A stretch of 64,000 bases of DNA from Epilithonimonas sp042695135 (GTDB lineage Bacteria; Bacteroidota; Bacteroidia; Flavobacteriales; Weeksellaceae), in assembly GCF_042695135.1 (NCBI RefSeq), contig NZ_CP170547.1, positions 2,542,001-2,606,000 on the forward strand, written 5' to 3'. Position numbers and translations under genes: made by a program. A model generated the notes under the pieces. It saw only the letters and a list, made by a program, of their open reading frames with translations. It did no database searches and was not told where the DNA came from. Shown one piece after another: positions 44,413 to 51,070 of the stretch. Numbering within the stretch: position 1 is the stretch's first letter; each line of letters begins with the position of its first letter.

Positions 44413-45057
44413 TCAATTATAAATCCACATCAAAACCGGCTTCTTAGAATTCTTCAATAATGGATCAATTTCTTTGAAAGCGTTATTGGAAACCGTAGGA
44501 CAACCCCAACCTTCCGGTGAGCCTTTTGGAAAAACTTCATCATCACTCATCTTCTCCCAAGAATGAAAAACGATGATTCTTTTTAGTGCGTTGTTATTGG
44601 TTTCTTCTAATCCGTGCATCAGATATTTGACGTGGACGCCCCAATTGCTGTAACCTCTTGCTCCTATTTTATATTTCCCTAAAGAAGAAAGATGACTGTT
44701 ATCTTCATTACTAAAAGTGGGATTATCTTTTGTAGAATCCTCGCTCCAAGATGAAGTTCCGCAACCGTGACCAACTAAATATTCTTTAGAAATTTCATTC
44801 TTTTTGAGATCATAAATGAAAAAACGTTTGAGTCCAGAATGCAGACTCATATCTATCAGAATGCAAAAATCTGTATTGAAGTTGTGTGCTTTACAGAATC
44901 CTAATGCTTCTTCGGCTTTCTTATTAGTTTTTAAAGTGTCAATTTTAGATTTGGAAACTATTGCAGAATCGGTTGAACCAAAAATTGGTTTTCCCCCATT
45001 TTCTTTTTGACAAGCTAAAGTTAAGACCGAAAAAAAGAAGTAAAAAAATGATTTCAT
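44413..45057 (-). CDS. L,D-transpeptidase catalytic-domain-like lipoprotein
   Basis: This is a 214-residue protein of the murein L,D-transpeptidase-like (YkuD-related) group. A lipobox (VLTLACQKE, Cys about 16) predicts a membrane lipoprotein. The catalytic segment is VFPKGSPEGWGCPTVSNNAF with Cys about 186, preceded by HSWEKMSD. HGCGTSSWSED and SHLSSLGKYKIG are conserved family parts. It may cross-link or trim peptidoglycan or anchor proteins, but the branch is not biochemically defined to my knowledge. It starts 2 bases after the TIGR02117 gene stop. Confidence 0.83.
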   Translation of the reverse strand: MKSFFYFFFSVLTLACQKENGGKPIFGSTDSAIVSKSKIDTLKTNKKAEEALGFCKAHNFNTDFCILIDMSLHSGLKRFFIYDLKKNEISKEYLVGHGCGTSSWSEDSTKDNPTFSNEDNSHLSSLGKYKIGARGYSNWGVHVKYLMHGLEETNNNALKRIIVFHSWEKMSDDEVFPKGSPEGWGCPTVSNNAFKEIDPLLKNSKKPVLMWIYN

Positions 45058-45059
45058 TT

Positions 45060-45737
45060 TTATTTATAATGCCTGAAAATCCCAAAATCAGTAGGTGTCC
45101 AAAGTGCTGCTTTTTGTCCGGCGACTTTCAGCCCGTCATTTGCCCAGGTGTTGCAGGTGTAAGTGAAATTGTAAGAACCTTTTGCATCATAAAATGCATC
45201 GTCGTTTCCGTAAACGGCATTTGTTTTTATAAACTGGTAATTTCCTGCTGAATCTTTATCAAACTTATCATCAATAAATTTGATTAAAGCCTGATACTGT
45301 TTTTCTGTTAGCATAATTTTTTTGCAGTCTTCACCTTCTCTTAATTCGTTGTAGTAAGTGCAGTGCATTGCAGATTCGCTGAGCCATAATGCAGCTTTGA
45401 AAGCTGTTGAGAATTTAAGGTCTGCCCAGGTTGGTGTATTAAGATAAAATCCCTTGTCGCCCCAGCCAAACGAGACAAATTTGTAGTTTTCTTTCTTGGA
45501 TTTGGTATTGCTGTAAGGCAGTTTTGTGCTCCAATCTATGAATTTTGTTTTCACAGGAACCACCAGATCTGTATGAACGCCATTTGTGAGAATGTACGTT
45601 TCGATAACTTTCGGATCGTCGGTTTTCTCTGCTTTCACAGGAATCAGAGGAAGTAAAATTCCCAAAATGATGTACAAAAAAACGGCTCCGAGTATGAAGC
45701 CGACTATTTTTAAGGTTAGGATTAATGCTTTTTTCAT
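45060..45737 (-). CDS. TIGR02117/DUF2459 family membrane protein
   Basis: This is a 225-residue protein with an N-terminal membrane helix (IVGFILGAVFLYIILGILL). The family signature ETYILTNGVHTDLVVPVK is followed by FVSFGWGDKGFYLNTPTW and CTYYNELREGEDCKKI. The HTDLVVP and CNTWAND stretches look like a Cys/His hydrolase of the papain-like/NlpC-related type, but no activity is proven to me. It is tightly coupled to the L,D-transpeptidase-like lipoprotein, which suggests an envelope role for the pair. Confidence 0.83.
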   Translation of the reverse strand: MKKALILTLKIVGFILGAVFLYIILGILLPLIPVKAEKTDDPKVIETYILTNGVHTDLVVPVKTKFIDWSTKLPYSNTKSKKENYKFVSFGWGDKGFYLNTPTWADLKFSTAFKAALWLSESAMHCTYYNELREGEDCKKIMLTEKQYQALIKFIDDKFDKDSAGNYQFIKTNAVYGNDDAFYDAKGSYNFTYTCNTWANDGLKVAGQKAALWTPTDFGIFRHYK

Positions 45738-45873
45738 CTTCTAGGTTTCCTGAATCGTCGAAATATAAAGTTAATAAAAAAATTAATACAAATTCAATAT
45801 GTTAATTTTTTTTAATAATTCTTGTTTTTATAGAATTTTATTTTGAAATTTAATAGCGAAAAACTAACAAAGT

Positions 45874-45954
45874 ATGCCGAAAAACCGACAATCCAACAAA
45901 AGACAAAAAATCAGAGTAAAAGTTGCCCCAAAAAGAGTTCAGAAAAGAAAATAA
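45874..45954 (+). CDS. tiny highly basic protein (26 residues)
   Basis: The frame ATG...TAA encodes 26 residues starting MPKNRQSNKRQKIRV and ending RVQKRK. Twelve of 26 residues are Lys or Arg, and there are no acidic residues. The leader is A-rich (AAACTAACAAAGT), like many flavobacterial start sites. Such composition is expected of a ribosome- or RNA-bound protein. I cannot name it. It ends 11 bases before the convergent queG stop. Its size means that automatic callers usually miss it. Confidence 0.5.
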   Translation: MPKNRQSNKRQKIRVKVAPKRVQKRK

Positions 45955-45965
45955 ATTTAATTAGT

Positions 45966-46889
45966 TTATTCTGACAGGAAATCAAGGTTCCGTTTTAGCC
46001 CGGAAAACTTCGTTCTCTTCACCGCCGACTTTTTGAAAACCGAAGAAAATATTTCCTGGGTAATGTCCTTCCACTCTTGTTTTGTGAAATTTTTGATTTC
46101 AGAATTTGGTCGGAATTTCTCTTCCAAAGTCGGAGCCGAGAATCTGTTCCACGGACAGACATCCTGACAAATGTCGCAGCCGAACATCCAGTCTTCCATT
46201 TTGTCCCTGAAGAAATCAGGGATCTGATCCTTCAACTCTATGGTTGCGTAGGAAATACATTTGCTTCCGTCGATTATTTTATCTGAAACAATAGCTTGTG
46301 TAGGACACGCATCGATGCATTTGGTGCAGCTTCCGCAATGATCTGTCACTTCAAAATCCTCAACCAAATCCAAGTCACAAATGATCTCAGCCAGAAAATA
46401 AAATGAGCCGTTTTTCTTAGTGATTAAATTTGAATTTTTCCCAACCCAACCGATTCCTGATTTTTTGGCCCAGGCTTTTTCTAAAACCGGCGCCGAATCT
46501 ACAAAAACCCGGAAAGCAAACTCCCCTATTTCGTCCTGAAGTTCTGCAACCAAAGTTCTTAATTTATCTTTGATAACATCGTGATAATCTTCGCCGTAAG
46601 CATATTTTGCAAGTTTGAAGTCTGGATTGGTTTGAAGTTCCTCCGGGAAATAATTATAGCTGAGGGAAATAACTGACTTAGAACCTTCTACCAATAATCT
46701 CGGATCCAGGCGTTTATCGAAATGATTTTCCATATAACGCATTTCGCCATGAAAATTGTTCATGAGCCACTGTTCCAAACGAGGCGCTTCCTCTTCTAAA
46801 AAATCAGCTTTGGAAATACCGCAGGACTGAAACCCGAAAGCCAAAGCTTTGGATTTGATAAGATTGCTGTATTTCTCCTTGATGCTCAT
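45966..46889 (-). CDS. queG: epoxyqueuosine reductase
   Basis: This is the last enzyme of queuosine synthesis. It reduces epoxyqueuosine in the wobble position of tRNAs using cobalamin and two iron-sulfur clusters. The 307-residue length is that of the short QueG form. The clusters are held by CGSCTKCIDACPT and CDICQDVCPWN. The N-terminal domain includes YMENHFDKRLDPRLLVEGSKSVI and SYNYFPEE. Start at 46889 gives MSIKEKYSNLIKSKALAFGF. Confidence 0.94.
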   Translation of the reverse strand: MSIKEKYSNLIKSKALAFGFQSCGISKADFLEEEAPRLEQWLMNNFHGEMRYMENHFDKRLDPRLLVEGSKSVISLSYNYFPEELQTNPDFKLAKYAYGEDYHDVIKDKLRTLVAELQDEIGEFAFRVFVDSAPVLEKAWAKKSGIGWVGKNSNLITKKNGSFYFLAEIICDLDLVEDFEVTDHCGSCTKCIDACPTQAIVSDKIIDGSKCISYATIELKDQIPDFFRDKMEDWMFGCDICQDVCPWNRFSAPTLEEKFRPNSEIKNFTKQEWKDITQEIFSSVFKKSAVKRTKFSGLKRNLDFLSE

Positions 46890-46965
46890 TTATCTTGCAA
46901 AATTAATGTTTTAAAATTTGATATTTTTTAACGTGAAGTTTTCAATATTTTAAAGATTTATATTG

Positions 46966-46973
46966 TAGTTTTG
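46966..46973 (+). promoter_or_regulatory. -7 box TAGTTTTG for rhodanese gene
   Basis: It is an exact TAnnTTTG match, 29 bases before the ATG at 47003. Confidence 0.55.
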
Positions 46974-47002
46974 TTATCATTAAAATGTAAAAATTCAAAA
47001 TT

Positions 47003-47290
47003 ATGGCAATAGAAGATGTATTAAGAGCCGGAAATTATCACCTGATTGATGTTCGTGAACCTTTGGAACTGGAAATGGACGGACATATTGAAGAAGCTCA
47101 GAATATCCCTTTAGGAGAATTGGAAGATAGAAAACAAGAAGTTATTAACCTTAGCGGGACGAAAATTTTCTTCTGCAGATCGGGTAACAGATCGGGTAAA
47201 GCGGCAGAATATTTTAAATCAGAAGGATTAACTGATGTCTATAACGGCGGAGGTTATAATGATTTGAAAGAAGTCCTTGATAATCTTTAA
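47003..47290 (+). CDS. single-domain rhodanese-like protein
   Basis: This is a 95-residue sulfurtransferase-like domain. The active-site loop is FFCRSGNRSGKAAEYF with Cys about 58, and the domain opens HLIDVREPLELEMDGHIEEA. The loop is six residues long, as in true rhodaneses that act on sulfur. There is no signal peptide, so it should be cytoplasmic. It is a single gene with its own promoter box and a strong terminator. Physiological partner is unknown. Confidence 0.87.
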   Translation: MAIEDVLRAGNYHLIDVREPLELEMDGHIEEAQNIPLGELEDRKQEVINLSGTKIFFCRSGNRSGKAAEYFKSEGLTDVYNGGGYNDLKEVLDNL

Positions 47291-47310
47291 GATTAAATTC
47301 TATAAAAAAG

Positions 47311-47343
47311 AAAGCGTCCCGAAAATTCGAGACGCTTTTTTTA
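47311..47343 (+). terminator. terminator after rhodanese gene
   Basis: AAAGCGTC (47311-47318) pairs with GACGCTTT (47331-47338), followed by T. It overlaps the stop codon of the small minus-strand gene at 47341. Confidence 0.85.
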
Positions 47344-47505
47344 GTTTTTACCCCTTGATAATAACCATAATACCAAAGCGACTATACCAACTACGACAAT
47401 GATTCCCCACCACATACCGGCTTTAAAAATGGTTTCGACTGCCTCGCAGCTTGTCAACATTCCTGCTAATAAAAACAATGGAATGAAATTCATATATTTT
47501 TTCAT
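47341..47505 (-). CDS. small membrane lipoprotein (54 residues)
   Basis: The minus-strand frame ATG (47505) to TAA (47341) encodes 54 residues. It starts MKKYMNFIPLFLLAGMLTSC, with a lipobox and Cys about 20. A short linker then leads to a membrane helix (WWGIIVVVGIVALVLWLL) and a basic end, SRGKN. Similar small lipoproteins are widespread in flavobacteria and are often misnamed. Function is unknown. It probably spans or lies on the inner membrane. Confidence 0.65.
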   Translation of the reverse strand: MKKYMNFIPLFLLAGMLTSCEAVETIFKAGMWWGIIVVVGIVALVLWLLSRGKN

Positions 47506-47560
47506 AGTGTAAATATTTTCTGAACAAATTCAAATGCTGCGCCAAAATAGATTTACCAAC

Positions 47561-47590
47561 AAAAAAGCCACCTTTCCGGTGGCTCTTTTA
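47561..47590 (-). terminator. terminator of the small gene at 47588
   Basis: GCCACC (47567-47572) pairs with GGTGGC (47578-47583). On the minus strand it is followed by a T run. Confidence 0.75.
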
Positions 47591-47713
47591 TGCTTTGACA
47601 ACTGCTTTTTCCTCTGATTTTCTGGCTTGTCTTTCTTCGAATTTCTTCACGACAAAACCAATGATAAAAGGTGCAGCCCATGTCAATACTGTTCTGATCA
47701 ATCTTGGATTCAT
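47588..47713 (-). CDS. small membrane protein (41 residues)
   Basis: The minus-strand frame encodes MNPRLIRTVLTWAAPFIIGF, then a charged tail VVKKFEERQARKSEEKAVV and two last residues. It has one short hydrophobic helix near the N-terminus, then a strongly charged tail. It ends in a hairpin terminator, which supports a real transcript. Function is unknown. It lies just downstream of the WYL regulator gene and may share its transcript. Confidence 0.55.
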   Translation of the reverse strand: MNPRLIRTVLTWAAPFIIGFVVKKFEERQARKSEEKAVVKA

Positions 47714-47751
47714 AATTTTAAATTTTCGTCAAAATTGCAAGAAGTGCGCCA

Positions 47752-48759
47752 TTATTGATTTTCATTTTCATAATTTTTGAAAGCTTCTTTCAGGCTTCTA
47801 TGGATTCTCTGTTTCAGCTTTCGTGGTGCTAAAACGGTAATAAATTCCCCGAGTCCAAGGATCATTCTTTCCAGTTCAAAATTAAGCTGAACACAGATCT
47901 TAAAAGTAGTTCCCATTTCATCTTCTTCCATGATCTCCTGAGAATGATGAAAAGGTTTGGTTTTTACATAAGGGGCATGCTTTGTCACTACTTTGAAGAT
48001 CACATTCTGCGGACGCTGCGTTTCCGAAACTGTCACACCAATGACTTCTCCAAAATAACGATCAGAATTGAATTCTTTATCAATAAATTCAATTTTCTCC
48101 TCCGTGAATATCTCCTCTATCCTATCCAAAGCGAGAGTCAGAATGCTGGTTTTATGGAAACAGATCAGAAACCATCGGTTGTTATATTCTTTGAGTAATT
48201 GTGGATGTACAATATATTGATTGGATTCCTGAGCTTTGAAGCTTTTATATTTTATATTCAAAACCCTTTTGTTAAGTATACTTTCGTAAAGAGTATCGAT
48301 ATGTTCCAGACCTTTCAGCCGTTCATTTTTATCAAGATGAATGATTGATTTCTGATTAGTTGACTGTATCGAATCTTCCAGCTTCTGGATCACACCATTC
48401 ATATCTTTGAACATCGAAAAATCTTTAAACTGCTTCAAAATCTGAACCGCATTATTCATCGCTTTCAGATCGTTTTCATTCACAGAAATCTGATGAATGC
48501 TGTAATCCGGGTCGCTGTATCTGTAAAACCGTCTTTCATAAACCTCGATCGGCGCTTCGTATCCGAACTTCTCACTTCGCATATTCTGCAGATCGAGCTG
48601 TACGGTCCGTTTGCTCACAAAAGATTCTTTGCCTTCAAATTCAAACAGCGCTTCGGAACATTCTTCCATCAGATCTTCCAAAGTGTATTTTTTATACTTA
48701 TTCTTAAGACATTTGTCCAAAGTTTTGTAACGTATTAAGGCGTTTTTGTTCGATGACAT
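47752..48759 (-). CDS. WYL-domain transcription regulator
   Basis: This is a 335-residue regulator. The N-terminal part (about residues 1-110) is a winged-helix-like DNA-binding segment including YTLEDLMEECSEALFEF and SKRTVQLDLQNMRSEKFG. The WYL domain follows (about 155-225, with VLNIKYKSFKAQESNQYIVHP and NNRWFLICFHK). The C-terminal extension ends GLGEFITVLAPRKLKQRIH. WYL domains bind nucleic acid or a nucleotide ligand and several control DNA-damage or defence genes. It lies in the same gene block as HopJ and RtcB. Confidence 0.87.
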   Translation of the reverse strand: MSSNKNALIRYKTLDKCLKNKYKKYTLEDLMEECSEALFEFEGKESFVSKRTVQLDLQNMRSEKFGYEAPIEVYERRFYRYSDPDYSIHQISVNENDLKAMNNAVQILKQFKDFSMFKDMNGVIQKLEDSIQSTNQKSIIHLDKNERLKGLEHIDTLYESILNKRVLNIKYKSFKAQESNQYIVHPQLLKEYNNRWFLICFHKTSILTLALDRIEEIFTEEKIEFIDKEFNSDRYFGEVIGVTVSETQRPQNVIFKVVTKHAPYVKTKPFHHSQEIMEEDEMGTTFKICVQLNFELERMILGLGEFITVLAPRKLKQRIHRSLKEAFKNYENENQ

Positions 48760-48775
48760 TTGTTGAATTTTAAAT

Positions 48776-48928
48776 TAACGCAAAGGCACAATATTTTATT
48801 TAGTTCGAATATTTTAAGGCACAAAGTCAATTCGGTTTCATTGGTAAGAATAATAGAAATTTATCGAAGATAAAATCTTCGCGCCTTAAAGCATTTAGAT
48901 GGCAAAAAACTTATGCCTTTGCGATAAA
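48776..48928. repeat. palindromic extragenic repeat between WYL and HopJ genes
   Basis: ACGCAAAGGCACAA (48778-48791) and TTATGCCTTTGCG (48911-48923) are inverted and surround about 120 bases with no gene seen. The TTCGCGCCTTAAAGC segment in the middle looks like another decayed arm. This is a type of dispersed repeat common in flavobacterial gaps. Confidence 0.55.
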
Positions 48929-48930
48929 GT

Positions 48931-49263
48931 TCATTTCCTCTTCAAAGCTTCACCTTCAAACGAAATCCCGTCCCAGCCAAATTCCATAAAGTTCCTGATA
49001 TTCTGATGATCTTTTCCTTCTGGATTTTGCAAAACATCAGTCCTGTAAAAGTCTCCGAATAATGCTAAAGTCTCTTCTTTCGATAGCGCATTCAATTTCG
49101 CAAAACTGAAAACTTTGCAGGAACCGTTGTTCTGTCCAGCTTCGTTGACTGTATTCCCATTCGTAAATTTTGTCGGCGTAAAATCGTAGTGCTCATCTAT
49201 AAATGCAATAACCTCATTAAATTGAATTTTTTCAGGTGATTTTTCTAATTGTTCGAATAACAT
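48931..49263 (-). CDS. HopJ-family protein
   Basis: This is a 110-residue cytoplasmic protein of the HopJ family, first named from a Pseudomonas type III effector but widespread as a housekeeping small protein. The conserved parts are QFNEVIAFIDEHYDFTPTKF, NNGSCKVFSFAKLN, FGDFYRTDVLQNPEG and NIRNFMEFGWDGISF. There is no sign of type III secretion here. Its function is unknown. It is divergent from rtcB, with repeat-filled sequence between. Confidence 0.87.
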   Translation of the reverse strand: MLFEQLEKSPEKIQFNEVIAFIDEHYDFTPTKFTNGNTVNEAGQNNGSCKVFSFAKLNALSKEETLALFGDFYRTDVLQNPEGKDHQNIRNFMEFGWDGISFEGEALKRK

Positions 49264-49320
49264 ATTTTAAAGTTTTATTGTAAAGTTTTAAAGATTAAAT
49301 CTAAAGTATTAATTATTATC

Positions 49321-49447
49321 AATAGCGTCGGGCTTTAGCCCGATGAACAAGTTTACAGAATGAAAAGGCTTTAGCCGAAACTTACAATTTTGACTAAAGT
49401 CAACTCTGACCATTCTTATTGAAAACGGGCTAAAGCCCGCCCCTATT
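49321..49447. repeat. extragenic palindrome cluster (GGGCTTTAGCCC family)
   Basis: CGGGCTTTAGCCCG (49329-49342) and CGGGCTAAAGCCCG (49426-49439) are themselves palindromes and also mirror each other. Outer AATAG (49321-49325) and CTATT (49443-49447) match, so the whole block can fold into one large hairpin. Two smaller palindromes, GGCTTTAGCC and TGACTAAAGTCA, lie within. It resembles REP elements moved by RAYT transposases. It fills most of the HopJ-RtcB gap. Confidence 0.7.
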
Positions 49448-49580
49448 GATTTTATTAAATTATCTTTTGTGCCTTTTGTAGTTCCGATTAAATTTTCTCA
49501 AAAATAATCAAAATGATTTTATCTGCGCAAAAACATTGCGCACTAACACAATTACTTTGCATCATCAAATAAATAAAACA

Positions 49581-50963
49581 ATGACTACAATTACAGGAAA
49601 CGAACTAATCGCTTTAGGATTCACGCCAAAAAAATGGTTTGCCGAAGCTCTAGAATATATCAATGAAAATCAATTGAACGAAACAGAAATGCTGGAATAT
49701 CTGGAACAATTCAGGTCTCCCGATCCGATTCCACTTCACTCTGAGCCAAAAGATTTCATCATCAACATCAAAGCAGAAAACGAAAGCGAAAATGATAACG
49801 TTGAAAAAGTCATCAACACGATGAAAGTCTTGATGAAAACGCCAACTTTAGTCAACGGCGCCATTATGCCGGACGCTTGCCCTACAGGTCCCGAAGGTCA
49901 CATTCCGGTTGGCGGTGTTGTCGTAGCGAAAAATGCGATCCATCCGGGATTCCATTCCGCAGATATCTGCTGTTCCGTGATGCTGACAGATTTTGGAAAA
50001 GCAGATCCGAAAACGGTTTTGGATACCGCCCACTCCATCACGCATTTCGGTTACGGCGGTCGGGACAGAGGTTCGCAAATGCCGATGTCTCAGGAATTGA
50101 TGGACGCTTTCAGAGAAAATTTCTTTCTGAATGACGAGCGTTTAATCAGCATTGCGCGTTCGCATATGGGAACGCAGGGTGACGGCAATCACTTTTTGTT
50201 CGTCGGGATTTCAAAAAATACAGGAAACACAATGCTGGTCACGCACCACGGTTCAAGAGCGCCAGGCGCCATGCTGTATGACAAAGGGATGAAGATCGCC
50301 AACCGCTTCCGAATGGAAATTTCGCCCGAAACATTGAAGGAAAATGCGTGGATCCCGTACGAAACTGAAGAAGGAAAATCCTATTGGGAAGCGTTGCAAC
50401 TCATCAGAAACTGGACGAAGGAAAACCACGAATCCATCCACAACACGGTATTAGAAAAACTAAATATCGAAAAACAAGACCGATATTGGAACGAACATAA
50501 TTTTGTATTCAGAGATGGTGATTTATTTTACCACGCGAAGGGCGCAACACCGCTGGACGACAAATTTTTGCCGGATATTACAGGTCCGAGGCTGATTCCT
50601 CTGAATATGGCGGAACCTGTTTTGATTGTCCAGGGAACAACCAACGGCAGAAATTTAGGTTTTGCGCCACACGGTGCCGGAAGAAATTTCAGCAGAACAC
50701 AGCACAAAAAATCGCTGGCCCACAAAACCATCGACGAAGTGTTTGCCGAAGAAACGCAAGGTCTCGACATCCGTTTCTTCTCCAATGATATCGATATCTC
50801 CGAACTCCCAAGCGCCTACAAAAGTGCCAAAAACGTAAGAGCACAAATTGAGGAATACGGACTTTGCGAAGTTCTGGACGAAGTGATGCCTTACGGTTGT
50901 ATTATGGCTGGCGATGTGGGGAAGATTGCGCCTTGGAAGAGGAAGAAAAAGTTTAGGAAATAA
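49581..50963 (+). CDS. RtcB-family RNA ligase
   Basis: It probably joins RNA ends with 2',3'-cyclic phosphate or 3'-phosphate to 5'-hydroxyl ends using GTP and manganese. I choose the ATG at 49581, giving 460 residues; an upstream TTG at 49536 is unlikely. The metal-binding region appears as GFHSADICCSVMLTDFG, the ATP/GTP-type histidine loops as GDGNHFLFVG and HHGSRAPGA, and the guanylylated His as APHGAGRNFSRTQ (about 364). It departs from classic RtcB in the GFHSADICCS stretch, so it belongs to a divergent branch. A -7-like box TACTTTG lies before the start. Confidence 0.85.
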   Translation: MTTITGNELIALGFTPKKWFAEALEYINENQLNETEMLEYLEQFRSPDPIPLHSEPKDFIINIKAENESENDNVEKVINTMKVLMKTPTLVNGAIMPDACPTGPEGHIPVGGVVVAKNAIHPGFHSADICCSVMLTDFGKADPKTVLDTAHSITHFGYGGRDRGSQMPMSQELMDAFRENFFLNDERLISIARSHMGTQGDGNHFLFVGISKNTGNTMLVTHHGSRAPGAMLYDKGMKIANRFRMEISPETLKENAWIPYETEEGKSYWEALQLIRNWTKENHESIHNTVLEKLNIEKQDRYWNEHNFVFRDGDLFYHAKGATPLDDKFLPDITGPRLIPLNMAEPVLIVQGTTNGRNLGFAPHGAGRNFSRTQHKKSLAHKTIDEVFAEETQGLDIRFFSNDIDISELPSAYKSAKNVRAQIEEYGLCEVLDEVMPYGCIMAGDVGKIAPWKRKKKFRK

Positions 50964-50968
50964 TTTGA

Positions 50969-50998
50969 AGATTACGGGTTTCCGTAATCTTTTTTTTG
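50969..50998 (+). terminator. terminator after rtcB-like gene
   Basis: AAGATTACGG (50969-50978) pairs with CCGTAATCTT (50983-50992) around a 4-base loop, then a long T run. Confidence 0.9.
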
Positions 50999-51070
50999 AA
51001 TTGATAATATATTTACAAATTCAATAAATATATGTGAAAAATTAATATATATTTATAAAAACTTATAACA

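Noticed and set aside
48931..49263. type III secretion effector
   Set aside because: The HopJ name is historical. No secretion or host-interaction gene is near and the family occurs in free-living bacteria.
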